This document shows positions 33,982 through 43,284 of a stretch of DNA of 64,000 bases, piece after piece; positions within the stretch are counted from its first letter, which is position 1; every line of letters begins with the position of its first letter. A program made the position numbers and the translations under genes. The DNA is from Lysinibacillus antri. GTDB taxonomy: Bacteria; Bacillota; Bacilli; Bacillales_A; Planococcaceae. The stretch is taken from NCBI RefSeq assembly GCF_003977595.1, contig NZ_RYYR01000002.1, positions 62,001-126,000 of the forward strand, written 5' to 3'. Under the pieces are notes generated by a model. It had not been told where the DNA came from, did not search any database, and worked only from the letters and a program-made list of their open reading frames with translations.

Positions 33982-34270
33982 AGAATTTCGCCCCCCATTC
34001 ATCCAATCGTTTATGCGCCTGCTTACTAGATTCCTCTACACGAATTACACGCTCTGATAACTCTGTTACACGCATTTCTTGAGCTTTTATATCAATTCTG
34101 ATAGATTCTACACCTGAATTGATTGCGTCCAATTTTGTACGAATTACCGCTGATTCTGATGCATCGTTCCGAACATCCTTGTCTCGATTGCGATTGAAAC
34201 TTAAAAATCCAATTAAGGCACCTAGTACGGTACATACGAGTCCGATTAATGCTACTGTTTGACTTTCCAT
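33971..34270 (-). CDS. XhlA-like membrane and coiled-coil protein of the lysis cassette
   Basis: A 99-residue protein with one N-terminal membrane segment (about 6-24, VALIGLVCTVLGALIGFL) and a long coiled coil (ESIRIDIKAQEMRVTELSERVIRVEES). This is the layout of XhlA-type lysis proteins that work with the holin in PBSX, though the coil is longer. The ATG at 34270 was chosen for AGGTG upstream and because the hydrophobic segment follows at once. It overlaps the holin gene. Confidence 0.78.
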   Translation of the reverse strand: MESQTVALIGLVCTVLGALIGFLSFNRNRDKDVRNDASESAVIRTKLDAINSGVESIRIDIKAQEMRVTELSERVIRVEESSKQAHKRLDEWGAKFYEN

Positions 34271-34337
34271 GTCAACACCTGCCCAATTAAAAATAGCACT
34301 GCTCGGCACAGTGCGTTGCTGGTTCTTGATGAAATTG

Positions 34338-34362
34338 AAAAAGCACCCTCGGTTGAGAGTGC
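34338..34362 (-). terminator. Terminator after the 34363-34833 gene
   Basis: GCACCCTC (34343-34350) and GAGAGTGC (34355-34362) form a stem with one mismatch, followed by TTTTT on the minus strand. A terminator inside the late region marks the gene before it as a separate unit. Confidence 0.75.
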
Positions 34363-34833
34363 CTATTCAAAAGATATATTCTCTTTTATTCCCTTTTCAA
34401 AAATCCCCCAATCAATTCTGGTAAAATTATAAAAAGTTCCAAATAAGGCGAACTGCGTAGAGTCATTATTGTGTTCCACATGGGATTTTTTAGCTATTTC
34501 TTCCGATGTAGCAGTTAAATGATAATAACTTTTTAAAATTAATATTATTTCACCTAGGGAGTCTTTAGATAACTGTAAGTTGATACTGTTTAAAAATTCC
34601 TTAATATGATTTCCTAACACTTTAAAAGCCTCATTTGGAATAAAGTAACCGAAACTACCATTTTCATTTTTAAATATTTCTGCATTATATTGGGTTAGAA
34701 AGGTTTCCCTACATAGAGAAAATAATTGTGTTAGAACATCTTCGTGTTCTAAATTTTTTCTAATTAATTTTAGTTCTAATAATAAATCGTTATTGTTTTT
34801 GATATCTGTTTTAAATTTCTCATAATTTTTCAT
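34363..34833 (-). CDS. Unknown protein, probable moron between fibre and lysis genes
   Basis: A soluble, mostly helical protein of 156 residues (MKNYEKFKTDIKNNN..., ending GIFEKGIKENISFE) with no motif I recognise. The gene is more AT-rich than its neighbours, has its own terminator, and lies between structural and lysis genes, the usual place for cargo that changes the host during lysogeny. ATG 34833 has AAAGGGG at eight bases. A role in host protection or immunity is possible but unsupported by sequence. Confidence 0.7.
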   Translation of the reverse strand: MKNYEKFKTDIKNNNDLLLELKLIRKNLEHEDVLTQLFSLCRETFLTQYNAEIFKNENGSFGYFIPNEAFKVLGNHIKEFLNSINLQLSKDSLGEIILILKSYYHLTATSEEIAKKSHVEHNNDSTQFALFGTFYNFTRIDWGIFEKGIKENISFE

Positions 34834-34940
34834 TTCTAAAATCCCCTTTCATCTACTAAATTTCGACAAAAGGAAGGAATTACCTTTAATAAAATTTTGC
34901 TATTAATATTAAAGACTAGTTACTGCACACTTTCGGACGA

Positions 34941-35111
34941 TTACCCAAGTGCCGCAATTGTTCGATTAGCAATCTCAATTTCCACTTCTGAACGAATCGG
35001 GTAATCTGTACCGCCGATTAACTTAGTTTCAGGCACTTCTTCTATGGCCATTTTTTCAGCCATTACTAATGTTGTATAAGATTCCACTAATTTCTTTTGA
35101 ATAGTATTCAT
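34941..35111 (-). CDS. CD1375-like small phage protein
   Basis: A 56-residue protein starting MNTIQKKLVESYTTLVMAEKMAIEEVPE, close to the small CD1375-type proteins found after tail fibre genes in Firmicute phages; the function is unknown. It lies two bases after the 35114-35308 gene and just downstream of the fibre. The start has no strong ribosome site beyond GGGGGTA, which is placed seven or eight bases upstream. Confidence 0.75.
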   Translation of the reverse strand: MNTIQKKLVESYTTLVMAEKMAIEEVPETKLIGGTDYPIRSEVEIEIANRTIAALG

Positions 35112-35113
35112 TT

Positions 35114-35308
35114 TTAAAATACCCCCAAATCGATTAATAAATTTGTCGTTACAATTTCAATCTCAGCTTTACGTACTTCTTCGTTTGATGGTCTAAGTAT
35201 TTCTAAAAATGCTTGCTCTTCTTGTGCTAGTTGTAAAACCGCTGATTCCTCTGCAGTCATTTCCTCATATATTTCATCACCGTTATTTATGATTAATTTT
35301 TTAACCAT
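35114..35308 (-). CDS. Small XkdX-region phage protein
   Basis: A 64-residue acidic helical protein (MVKKLIINNGDEIYEEMTAEESAVLQLAQ...) whose start codon overlaps the stop of the fibre gene in a TAATG junction. Proteins of this size and position, after the tail fibre, are common in PBSX-like phages, and may be fibre assembly factors. No catalytic motif is visible. Confidence 0.72.
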   Translation of the reverse strand: MVKKLIINNGDEIYEEMTAEESAVLQLAQEEQAFLEILRPSNEEVRKAEIEIVTTNLLIDLGVF

Positions 35309-36798
35309 TATTTAACAACCTCCAGTTTCACCACACTACCCACCGTTAAAGCTGCACTTTCAGCAAAAATAGTAATCTTATTTATTTTGGTTGTTAAACT
35401 AGATACTTTTACAACTTTTAAATCAGTAACAGTGATGTAATCACTTTCAGCTATTAAATATCTGGGATAAGTAAAGTCCTCGTTAGAAGCTGTAATTACA
35501 TGCTTCAAATCAGCGCTCGGATCAATCATACCTACTCTTGAACTTGATGCAGTAGTATAAGCGTTTTGCGAGATGGAATAAGAACCGTATGCATTTGCAG
35601 TTGCTATGTCATTAATTTTTAGACTAATATTTGCCGCAGTTCCTTTTTTAAGATAAAGAGATAATCTAATAAATTTATACTGACTTAAATTCGCAATATC
35701 AATCGAAGTTACTGCGGATGATATTGTAGTCTCAGAAATTACTTCCCAATCTTTGTTCGCACTTAATACGCCATTACCATCGATGGTAAGATTGTTACCA
35801 ACTTTTATGTGCCCTGCTTTTGTTGGTGACGCAAATTCGTCCGAGTGTTCAGTAACCTGTTGTTGTACTGGTGCAAGATTTTTATCAATTGCTTGCTTTG
35901 TTCGTTGAGGGGTCATGTACTTTGCAGTTGATGTTCCTGCTTCTGCTTCTGTTTGTGTAGCGATTCCGTAGTCTTCTACGCTGCCTAACCCTACCTGTTC
36001 TTTTGTAACATTATGCGGGTTGTTTTTATTATTCTTGTGATTGTCAACGTCTTCTTGTAAAGACACCGGCTTAGTGCCGACTTTAAATACTCCCGTACCC
36101 TTTGGAACCACTACAAAATCAATATTGGTATCTCCGCCTGTAGCTTGAAGTTCTGGTGCATTTCCTGTTGCAGCATTCTTTACTGTAAACTCATTTGCTG
36201 CACTAGCAACAGTCTGTCCTTTGATTAACTCATTTCCATTTGCGTCTGCAATGTATCCACCGTTCGCTAACTTTGGTGCTGTCAACGTTTTATTAGTGAG
36301 TGTTTGAGAACTATGAGCAGTCACTGTATTCGCTAATGGGCTAAGAACGATAAATGCAGATCCGTTATAAATAACACTAACAATCTGATTCGCAACGATA
36401 TCCCCAGTTTCAAGGTTTGCTAAGCCTGTTGTGTATTTATAAACCGTTTTCGCACCTAAGTTGTTAATATTTAAAGAACATGTGGTTGTATTTGCCACAG
36501 TTGCTTTGAAACTAACAATCATTCCTTCTTTATACTCTGTCACGTCTGGTATAGAAACAACATAACTGTCATTCGCAGAGGTATTTACTGCATAACTTGC
36601 GTGGGCTACTATATCTTTTTTATGTGTATCAAAATCGACTTTGTTAGTTTGTAATTCTTCTAAAACCTTATATGCACGATTAAACAACCAGTTCATATGT
36701 TGAGCAGATGGCTTCATTCCTGGTTGCCAACCACTATTTTTTAATGATGCAGGAGGCTCTACACCAACTGCATACCATTGTGGTAATTGTTCAGGCAT
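35308..36798 (-). CDS. Tail fibre protein
   Basis: A 496-residue protein with an N-terminal segment that suits baseplate attachment (QWYAVGVEPPASLKNSGWQPGMKPSAQHMNWLFNRAYK, in two pieces here), a beta-rich repeating middle (LTNKTLTAPKLANGGYI, NNPHNVTKEQVGLGSVED) and a C-terminal beta domain likely to bind the host surface. The NNPHNVTKEQVGLG unit is widespread in phage fibres. It follows the baseplate genes and is likely the host-recognition protein. Confidence 0.85.
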   Translation of the reverse strand: MPEQLPQWYAVGVEPPASLKNSGWQPGMKPSAQHMNWLFNRAYKVLEELQTNKVDFDTHKKDIVAHASYAVNTSANDSYVVSIPDVTEYKEGMIVSFKATVANTTTCSLNINNLGAKTVYKYTTGLANLETGDIVANQIVSVIYNGSAFIVLSPLANTVTAHSSQTLTNKTLTAPKLANGGYIADANGNELIKGQTVASAANEFTVKNAATGNAPELQATGGDTNIDFVVVPKGTGVFKVGTKPVSLQEDVDNHKNNKNNPHNVTKEQVGLGSVEDYGIATQTEAEAGTSTAKYMTPQRTKQAIDKNLAPVQQQVTEHSDEFASPTKAGHIKVGNNLTIDGNGVLSANKDWEVISETTISSAVTSIDIANLSQYKFIRLSLYLKKGTAANISLKINDIATANAYGSYSISQNAYTTASSSRVGMIDPSADLKHVITASNEDFTYPRYLIAESDYITVTDLKVVKVSSLTTKINKITIFAESAALTVGSVVKLEVVK

Positions 36799-36816
36799 TC
36801 GTGTATCACTCCTTTA

Positions 36817-37458
36817 TTAAATCGGCAATTCTTGGTCGGTAGATGGCGTGTATGCTGCACCTAAATAACCGCCAATTTCAGCGTTATTTACATCGCCAAA
36901 GCCTCGAATAGTATCAATAGAGTTTGATTCATCCCCAAACTCAAAAGTGCCAGTAAGTTCAATTACACCGACTTTTATCCCACCGGCTACCGTTCTTTGA
37001 ATAATACGTGCAAAGTTAGCAGGATCTAATCCAGCTTCATTAATTTTTATTAATGGCAATTCAATTACTTGAATAGCTGCAGGTTCTGGATCTACATCAT
37101 CAGTCCATTTTTCCTTAATTTTGATGTCCTTATATTCGCATGATAAAGCAGTAGCGAGCACTTGGATAATCGTATTGATACTTCCATCCGATAAGTTTCG
37201 CGCTATCTTTGACTTTAATAGAATTCGATAAACCTCATCAGTTGCTACACCTCGTGGTTGCTTGATATTCGTCCCTGCGTCATCTAGGGCAAGACCCTCC
37301 GCTTTATCGATATCTTTCCATTCCCCAACACGTTCGATTGTCGTGTTTAAGGACTGCAACTCATCGTTAAATATCTTCATTAATTTGCTGATGTTACTGT
37401 TTGGCTGTTTTTCGAAATAATCAGTAAAGCGGCTAACAACGCTTTTTAAACTAAACAT
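36817..37458 (-). CDS. Baseplate/tail protein, DUF2612 or XkdU-like
   Basis: A 213-residue protein with the opening KIFNDELQSLNTTIERVGEWKDIDKAEGLALDDAGTNI type region (about 25-70), found in baseplate proteins that lie between baseplate J and the fibre in Gram-positive myophages. It overlaps the J gene by eight bases. It probably connects the fibre to the baseplate; the name rests on position and the N-terminal pattern rather than on a clear motif. Confidence 0.72.
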   Translation of the reverse strand: MFSLKSVVSRFTDYFEKQPNSNISKLMKIFNDELQSLNTTIERVGEWKDIDKAEGLALDDAGTNIKQPRGVATDEVYRILLKSKIARNLSDGSINTIIQVLATALSCEYKDIKIKEKWTDDVDPEPAAIQVIELPLIKINEAGLDPANFARIIQRTVAGGIKVGVIELTGTFEFGDESNSIDTIRGFGDVNNAEIGGYLGAAYTPSTDQELPI

Positions 37459-38629
37459 TTATAAGCACCTCAATGTCACTCGCATTTATTTGCGCTACTT
37501 CATTTACACCAATGTTTATATTTTCTTCAACAAATGTTTGCCCATCTGTGCTAAATCTGATTTCAACATCCGTTACACCAGATACTCCCATCACATGAGC
37601 CATCCCTTTTGCTAATACTACTTTTTCATTCATATTTAGTCCGGCATATAATTGGCCACTTACATCAGCACCACCGATATATTTAACAAGCGCGTTTTTT
37701 ACTTGTTCCATACCGTCCGTATTAAAAGCGCTATCAGTCGATAAGGTTACTTTCGCAAAAAGTCCAACCTCGTTAGCACGTGTAAACCCAACTTTTTGAG
37801 GTTCTCCACTTATATCTGGAATCTCAATGTAGGTTGTACCATATGGCTTAATACCACCAGCCTTTTTATTTAAAATTGCTTGAGCAACTTCTTCATCACT
37901 ACCACCTAAGACAAAGGCTTGAATTGCTCTAAAAGGAGTGCCATATTGATCTGTTTCATCTGAGTAATTTTCAATAACCTTTGCAGCTCTTACAGTTGGA
38001 ATTTTAAGTAGTTCAGCACGAACTGAAGCTGTCGTTCCACTTCCTTGACCTTCAACCGTAATATCAGCACGTTCACGCGCTTCTTGATCTGTTTCTTTTT
38101 CACGACCACCACTGGTTTTAGTTAAATTGGTTACACTCGTTACATTTGCATCCGGATTAACAATTGTATTAATAGCACCAGCCGCAACGTTGCCGATAAT
38201 CCCGATTTCAGTACAAACAATTTCGACTGTCCCTTGACCATTTTCATCGAGTGTTACATTTTCGATGGTTTCAAAGTTCACATCTCGTTCAGTACCAACT
38301 GAAAAGCCACTCTCGACGGTGTAATTAGGCGTACCTGTCAGAGTGACTTGTCCATAAGCGTATTCAGCTAAATTTCTAGTTGTCCCAGCAAGTGGTAGCA
38401 GTTTATCAAGTTGTGTACCTTCTGCCGACTTACGATAGCCCGCATGGTAAACTTGTTCAATTGCCATCCATGCTAATGATAAAAACCATGCCATGATTCG
38501 AATTAGAATCCCTAAAAATGCACGCTCAGAAACATTTGCATCAGCACCAAACAATTCTTTTGCTTTTGCTGACATGTCATTTAATAAGTCATCATACGTT
38601 TTTCGTTTAAACCCATTACTATCAAGCAC
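37451..38629 (-). CDS. Baseplate J-like protein (XkdT)
   Basis: Baseplate J (gpJ/gp6) builds the wedges of contractile tails. The 392-residue protein has the N-terminal domain (TYDDLLNDMSAKAKELFG, LAGTTRNLAEYAYGQVTLTG) and the C-terminal GGADVSGQLYAGLN region typical of XkdT of PBSX. The start is a GTG at 38629, with AGGAGG nine bases upstream. It overlaps the gp25-like gene by eight bases. With the sheath protein it shows a myovirus-type tail. Confidence 0.92.
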   Translation of the reverse strand: MLDSNGFKRKTYDDLLNDMSAKAKELFGADANVSERAFLGILIRIMAWFLSLAWMAIEQVYHAGYRKSAEGTQLDKLLPLAGTTRNLAEYAYGQVTLTGTPNYTVESGFSVGTERDVNFETIENVTLDENGQGTVEIVCTEIGIIGNVAAGAINTIVNPDANVTSVTNLTKTSGGREKETDQEARERADITVEGQGSGTTASVRAELLKIPTVRAAKVIENYSDETDQYGTPFRAIQAFVLGGSDEEVAQAILNKKAGGIKPYGTTYIEIPDISGEPQKVGFTRANEVGLFAKVTLSTDSAFNTDGMEQVKNALVKYIGGADVSGQLYAGLNMNEKVVLAKGMAHVMGVSGVTDVEIRFSTDGQTFVEENINIGVNEVAQINASDIEVLINV

Positions 38630-38975
38630 CTATTGGCACCTCCTCGCTTAATGTAGTCCCATCTATCAACCTTACAGTGTATTTAATAGTTCTAATTCGT
38701 TCGTTTTTGTTATTATTTATTTCGATATCAACAATTTCATCGATTCTTGGTTCTTGACCTAAGATCCTTATCACTTCAGCTCTTGCCTCGCCATCCGAAG
38801 ACTTTTCAAGTAGCTTAATATGATCCATCCCAAACGCTTCATTCAAGAACCATTCCTTTAAATTAGTGCCCATGGAGATAGCGATGCATTGAGCGATTTC
38901 CTCAGGTCCTTCGATCATAACAAAGTCACCATTTTCGAATCTTAAATCCCCATTTAATAACCCTAATGTTTTCAA
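38622..38975 (-). CDS. Baseplate wedge protein, gp25/XkdS-like (DUF2634)
   Basis: A 117-residue protein with the gp25-like middle EIAQCIAISMGTNLKEWFLNEAFGMD, in which the region after the conserved helix contacts baseplate J in T4-like tails. It starts TLGLLNGDLRFENGDF, a form common in XkdS proteins. It is placed between the spike and baseplate J genes, as in PBSX. The ATG at 38975 lies directly after the spike gene. Confidence 0.85.
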   Translation of the reverse strand: MKTLGLLNGDLRFENGDFVMIEGPEEIAQCIAISMGTNLKEWFLNEAFGMDHIKLLEKSSDGEARAEVIRILGQEPRIDEIVDIEINNNKNERIRTIKYTVRLIDGTTLSEEVPIGA

Positions 38976-39440
38976 TTAAAACACCCCCACTATTACCGCA
39001 TCATGTATGCTAAACATCCTCGCGGTACCTGGATATACATTTTGGCCATTTTGTGCTTCATCAATAGAGCGTTGACAAAATACCGCAAGTACTACGTCTC
39101 CTGGTCTTAAATCTGGAATCATTTCAACTGATTCGGTGAAAGTTATTGCATTATGAACATGTTCGCCAGTCCCGGTGTATTGAGGATGTGGCGCAGTATC
39201 TGTTGTAATAGAAATCGGTGCGTTATTATGCACCTTATAGCGTTGAAACAACACAGGAACATCTTCTATTGGCGGCAAACTAGTGGGTTCTTGACCTACT
39301 TCCTTAACCATGAATAAAGGTTGTATCTTAGCGGTACGTTGGGAATCGTTATACGAAAGAATCTTACAAGGCATAGCTGTGTTAATACTTGTAAGGAGGG
39401 TGCCTTTAACCGAACCGAAATATTGTCCGGTATTACTCAT
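38976..39440 (-). CDS. Phage spike or baseplate protein, Gp138 N-terminal type
   Basis: A 154-residue protein with an OB-fold-like part: MPCKILSYNDSQRTAKIQPL, LPPIEDVPVLFQR and RPGDVVLAVFCQRSIDE are features of the Gp138/Gp45 N-terminal domain that seats the membrane-piercing spike in the hub. It ends SIHDAVIVGVF. It lies between the hub and gp25 genes and overlaps the hub gene by four bases, the expected order. Confidence 0.85.
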   Translation of the reverse strand: MSNTGQYFGSVKGTLLTSINTAMPCKILSYNDSQRTAKIQPLFMVKEVGQEPTSLPPIEDVPVLFQRYKVHNNAPISITTDTAPHPQYTGTGEHVHNAITFTESVEMIPDLRPGDVVLAVFCQRSIDEAQNGQNVYPGTARMFSIHDAVIVGVF

Positions 39441-40237
39441 AGAATCGACTCTCCTTCTGTATAAAAACTATTGCCTTTACAGATATGTTTGCCCTTCCTT
39501 AACCTTACTTTCGCCTTAACTTCAACAGATTGCAGCTCAACAATAGATCCAGCATGCATTCGATATTGAAGCAAAGATTTTAATCTATATCCTTTAACCA
39601 ATTTTCCACTCTTCTCTTCTTCAAAATACTCTGGGGACCCTATTAATCCTGTATCAGCAGTTAAAAGGAATTTATTATCGTCCCCTTCTTTTATTGAACG
39701 GATATAAGCTTGTTGACGAGATATATAAGCAGATGCTCCACAATCATTTGCGATATTTTGAATGGATTTAACAATCTCACCGTCAATGGAGTATCCCTTT
39801 TGAAAAGTCTTATTTGTTGGTAATTTTAAAACGGCTATCTTTAAACCCAGTGCCTTTGCTAGGTCTTTGATAACCGCATCCGCTTTAATATTCTTTTTAT
39901 AGGATCGTTGTAGAGTCTTTTTAGCGTTGTACGGGACTGAATCAAGCACTTTAATAGTCGTTACCTTATCAGCGCCATTACGTATTGAAGAAACCGAATT
40001 GATTTCACCAGAAAGCACTAATCCTTTATCTTCTTTATATCCAGCATTGACTGTAATCTTTTGTCCTTGTTTCAATTGATTGATGGTTGTTTGGGATAAA
40101 TTGTACACTCTTATTTCACTCAGATTCGGGTCTAAATCATCGTCAAACGGTATTTCAAATTCAATGTCTAAGTCGGTATTATTCATTTTGACGTTGCCAC
40201 TAATGACCTCGACAACGCGCATAAATAATTTACTCAT
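39437..40237 (-). CDS. Tail hub protein, XkdQ / late-control D-like
   Basis: The 266-residue protein resembles the hub family of contractile tails: LSQTTINQLKQGQKITVNAGYKEDKGLVLSGEINSV (in pieces, about 48-90) and later AYIRSIKEGDD and GLIGSPEYFEEEK. The hub closes the end of the tail tube and carries the spike. It lies between the plug and spike genes with ATGA overlaps on both sides, so the set is translationally coupled. Confidence 0.85.
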   Translation of the reverse strand: MSKLFMRVVEVISGNVKMNNTDLDIEFEIPFDDDLDPNLSEIRVYNLSQTTINQLKQGQKITVNAGYKEDKGLVLSGEINSVSSIRNGADKVTTIKVLDSVPYNAKKTLQRSYKKNIKADAVIKDLAKALGLKIAVLKLPTNKTFQKGYSIDGEIVKSIQNIANDCGASAYISRQQAYIRSIKEGDDNKFLLTADTGLIGSPEYFEEEKSGKLVKGYRLKSLLQYRMHAGSIVELQSVEVKAKVRLRKGKHICKGNSFYTEGESIL

Positions 40238-40548
40238 TCATTCATCACCACCAATAAAACAGTCTTGTTTAGATTATCCCACCCAACACGAGTTTCCTTA
40301 TTTGATTCATCGATTGGTATGATTTCAGGACCTGGATAACGATTATCGAAGATTTCACTAAAAAGAGGTTCTCCGTACACGATTTTTTCACCGTATACCA
40401 GAACCTCTCCATCTTTATATAAATTTATCGTGAAGTAGTCGCCTACTTGGTTGTAGTGGATCTCCATTTCAAATAGCTCTACACCCAATTCGATTTCGAA
40501 ACGATATGGGATGAGCGCTTTTTCAATATCAATATATTCTTTATTCAT
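40234..40548 (-). CDS. Baseplate plug protein (DUF6983-like)
   Basis: A 104-residue beta-rich protein (RFEIELGVELFEMEIHYN, YFTINLYKDGEVLVYGEKIVYGEPLF in part) of the kind found between the LysM protein and the hub in Gram-positive myophages, called the baseplate plug in structures of contractile phages. It ends with a VGWDNLNKTVLLVV strand. The gene overlaps the hub gene by four bases. Confidence 0.78.
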   Translation of the reverse strand: MNKEYIDIEKALIPYRFEIELGVELFEMEIHYNQVGDYFTINLYKDGEVLVYGEKIVYGEPLFSEIFDNRYPGPEIIPIDESNKETRVGWDNLNKTVLLVVMNE

Positions 40549-40552
40549 TCGC

Positions 40553-41149
40553 TCACCCCAATTTCAATTTAACGCCGATAGGAATTTTCCTAGAATCATA
40601 TCCATTTAACTTTTGTAAAGTTGCCACACTCACCCCGTATTTTTTGGATAGAGAAGAGTATGTGTCACCTTTTTTTACTGTATGGGTAGAAACGTTTATC
40701 GATTTTTTATTTTCGGTTTGTTTACGTCCCGCTTCTGCAGTTTTAGCTATTACAGCTTTCACTTCAGGAGGAACATATGACGATTGTGCAATTCTTACTT
40801 CGGTTAATGTACAACTAAAATTGTACCCGTTCATGATTTTTGAGTTCGCTTTAATATTTAATCCACTCATTAACATGTTTTGATAAATTCTTCGACCTTC
40901 ATAGGTAACTGTTTTACCTTCGTTTTCGATTTTCAATAACTTTTGAATTAAACTTTCGACTTGTTCTGGAGTAGGTCTAACCAATTTCCCGGATAGTTTC
41001 ACTACTACCGGTTGTCGTTCAACGTGGTCACTTAAATCAATCCCTTTTTCCACTTTATGTGTAGGGATATCCACGTCAAAATTAGCATCCTCATTCTCTA
41101 CGAATATATTGATTCCATTTAATAGTGCTTTACCAACTAATTCTGTCAT
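40553..41149 (-). CDS. LysM-containing tail protein, XkdP-like
   Basis: A 198-residue protein with an N-terminal Dit-like tail domain (about 1-125, with IDLSDHVERQPVVVKLSGKLV) and a C-terminal LysM domain (about 150-198: HTVKKGDTYSSLSKKYGVSVATLQKLNG in part), which binds peptidoglycan. In PBSX the related XkdP sits directly after the tape measure, as here. It probably links the tube end to the baseplate and helps it to meet the wall. Confidence 0.9.
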   Translation of the reverse strand: MTELVGKALLNGINIFVENEDANFDVDIPTHKVEKGIDLSDHVERQPVVVKLSGKLVRPTPEQVESLIQKLLKIENEGKTVTYEGRRIYQNMLMSGLNIKANSKIMNGYNFSCTLTEVRIAQSSYVPPEVKAVIAKTAEAGRKQTENKKSINVSTHTVKKGDTYSSLSKKYGVSVATLQKLNGYDSRKIPIGVKLKLG

Positions 41150-41151
41150 GG

Positions 41152-43284
41152 TTATCCCTCCCTTACTTGTGGATCGATTGCCAATAGGTTGCCAAAGAAT
41201 TCTTCCATGAAATCACTCATTGCACCTTTTAGGTTGGAAGCTGTTTCTTCATTCGTATTACCACCCTCTACACTTATCTGGAATGTATTTGATATGCTAA
41301 TACTGCTGCTCGTAGTAGAAGTAGTTTTGTAGCTTCCACCACTACTATTACTGCTTAAATCCAGTTCTGGACTATTTCCATCCCCCTTCAAGATTCCCAA
41401 ATCCCGTAGAGCACTCGATTGATCAGCAGTTAACACCGCTTCATCCTTGTGTAATTCGGCAACATAACCATCGAATGGCACTCTACCTAATCCAGTTGCG
41501 TGTGAACCGTCAAATAATTTACCAACAACCCCACTGATTTTGCCGCCTAAATTGCTAACCCAATCTGGCACTTTGAAATTTAAAAATGCGGAAACTAAAT
41601 CTTTAACCGCTTGAATCGTACTTGAGACCGCATCAATAATGTTTCCGAAAACTGTTACAATTCCATCTAATATTGGTTTTGCAACTATCCACATTGCAGA
41701 AATTACCGTACCAATCACTGGAATCAATGGAGATACAACTTCATTGATTAAAAACATGATGGTTGAACCAATTGTTGATATGAGGTCTTTAAGTGGCTCT
41801 AAAATTGGTTTTATTACACCCCAAACCTCTTGAATAACCGTCCCTAACATTGGGAGTAAGGGAATAACGATGTTATTTATAAAAGACGATATTATGCCAT
41901 AAACATTTTCGAATAACGTAATGACAACTGGCATAACTGTTTGGAAAATGTCTTGTAGTGTCGGTAAAATGGATATGAATGTTTCGAATAACGTCATGCC
42001 TAAATTTTTAAGTGTATCGAACCATTGGGATAATACCGGCAATAATTCTTGTACTAGCGGTGCAATTGTAGGAATTAAATAATCTAGGAATGTACCAGCT
42101 ACTTGTTGGATAAATCCGCCTAATTCAACTAAACGTGGTGACACTTCCGAACCAATAAACCCTGTTAATAACTGCAATCCTGTTAAAACAAGTGAACCTA
42201 ATGGCGCTAATGCTACAATAACGTCGCCAATAATTCCGAACAGGTTGCCTAATGTGTCCATTAATTTAGGTCCATTTGTTAGAGCATACTCCATAAACTG
42301 TTGGAATCCGTTTGATGAAGCTAGGTTGCCTGCCCACACATCAAATCTCTCTGTTAGGGATAATAATCCTTGTTCTATGGTTTCTGCAATTGGAGAAAAT
42401 GCATCAAGCATCTTCCATAATCCACTCAATGTATTTCCGAAAATATGAGCGAAATTATAGATTGCTTCGGCCGCATTGCTTTCCATCCAATCGAAGAAAT
42501 CTTTTAAGCCACCACCAACAACAGAATTATTCATTTCTGTCATTAATACATTTACAACGTCTGCAACATTCATAATCGTTTTCTCTAGCCCGTTTAAAAT
42601 ATTTTCTGCTAAAGATAACCCTGTGCCAAACGCTTCAAAAATAGGTGTTTCAAACTTTTTGACAAAGGTTCCCCAAAAATTCGTAAAGTTTTCTAGTTCG
42701 GTTCGTGCTTTTGCTTGTGCAGCGGTTAAATTTTCAGCACCTTCAATAACTGGACCTAATGCCCCCATTGCTACTGCACCAAACGCGACAACACCTAGAC
42801 CAGCAGCTAAAAAGGAAGCTCCTAGACCGCCAACTAACACGAGTAGAGGCGCTATGATGGCAATTAATCCGGATATAGCAGCGGTAATACCGACACCCAT
42901 CCATATACCTTTCGTACCTGCTAAAGCGAACATATTGCCTAAAATGGATGTAGCAACAATGGCTTCCCGTTCTTCTTCCACTACATCTTCAATACCATCT
43001 TCTAGTATCTCCGCTTGAATAGAAGCTCCAGCAAGTTCCCTTTTTAAATCATCTAGATCGTTATCATCTAAATAATTTACTAGCCTGTTAGTTTCTCTGA
43101 TTTCACTAGATAAATCATCAAATTCATCAGCAACCGACTGAACATCTCGCTCAATATCATCTAGTCCACTGGCGTCCAATCTGTTAAAGGATTCCCTTAC
43201 ATCATCAACAAGCGAATCGAGGTCTCTCAATGGGTCGTCATCAACATCTACGCCAATCTCTACAAAAAGATCACGTATACTCAT
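41152..43284 (-). CDS. Tape measure protein
   Basis: The 710-residue protein sets tail length and is threaded through the tube. The N-terminal 110 residues are acidic coiled coil (DDIERDVQSVADEFDDLSSEI), followed by hydrophobic glycine/alanine-rich segments (about 130-180) and many helical repeats with IAPLV and LPVLSQ units. It is the largest late gene. It starts one base after the frameshift extension of the tail chaperone ends, the standard order chaperone then tape measure. The end contains a Ser-rich SSNSSGGSYKTTSTTSSSIS stretch. Confidence 0.94.
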   Translation of the reverse strand: MSIRDLFVEIGVDVDDDPLRDLDSLVDDVRESFNRLDASGLDDIERDVQSVADEFDDLSSEIRETNRLVNYLDDNDLDDLKRELAGASIQAEILEDGIEDVVEEEREAIVATSILGNMFALAGTKGIWMGVGITAAISGLIAIIAPLLVLVGGLGASFLAAGLGVVAFGAVAMGALGPVIEGAENLTAAQAKARTELENFTNFWGTFVKKFETPIFEAFGTGLSLAENILNGLEKTIMNVADVVNVLMTEMNNSVVGGGLKDFFDWMESNAAEAIYNFAHIFGNTLSGLWKMLDAFSPIAETIEQGLLSLTERFDVWAGNLASSNGFQQFMEYALTNGPKLMDTLGNLFGIIGDVIVALAPLGSLVLTGLQLLTGFIGSEVSPRLVELGGFIQQVAGTFLDYLIPTIAPLVQELLPVLSQWFDTLKNLGMTLFETFISILPTLQDIFQTVMPVVITLFENVYGIISSFINNIVIPLLPMLGTVIQEVWGVIKPILEPLKDLISTIGSTIMFLINEVVSPLIPVIGTVISAMWIVAKPILDGIVTVFGNIIDAVSSTIQAVKDLVSAFLNFKVPDWVSNLGGKISGVVGKLFDGSHATGLGRVPFDGYVAELHKDEAVLTADQSSALRDLGILKGDGNSPELDLSSNSSGGSYKTTSTTSSSISISNTFQISVEGGNTNEETASNLKGAMSDFMEEFFGNLLAIDPQVREG

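Noticed and set aside
42476-43018. 180-codon plus-strand frame inside the tape measure gene
   Set aside because: A mirror of the Ala/Gly-rich tape measure sequence with no ribosome site, opposite to the late operon.
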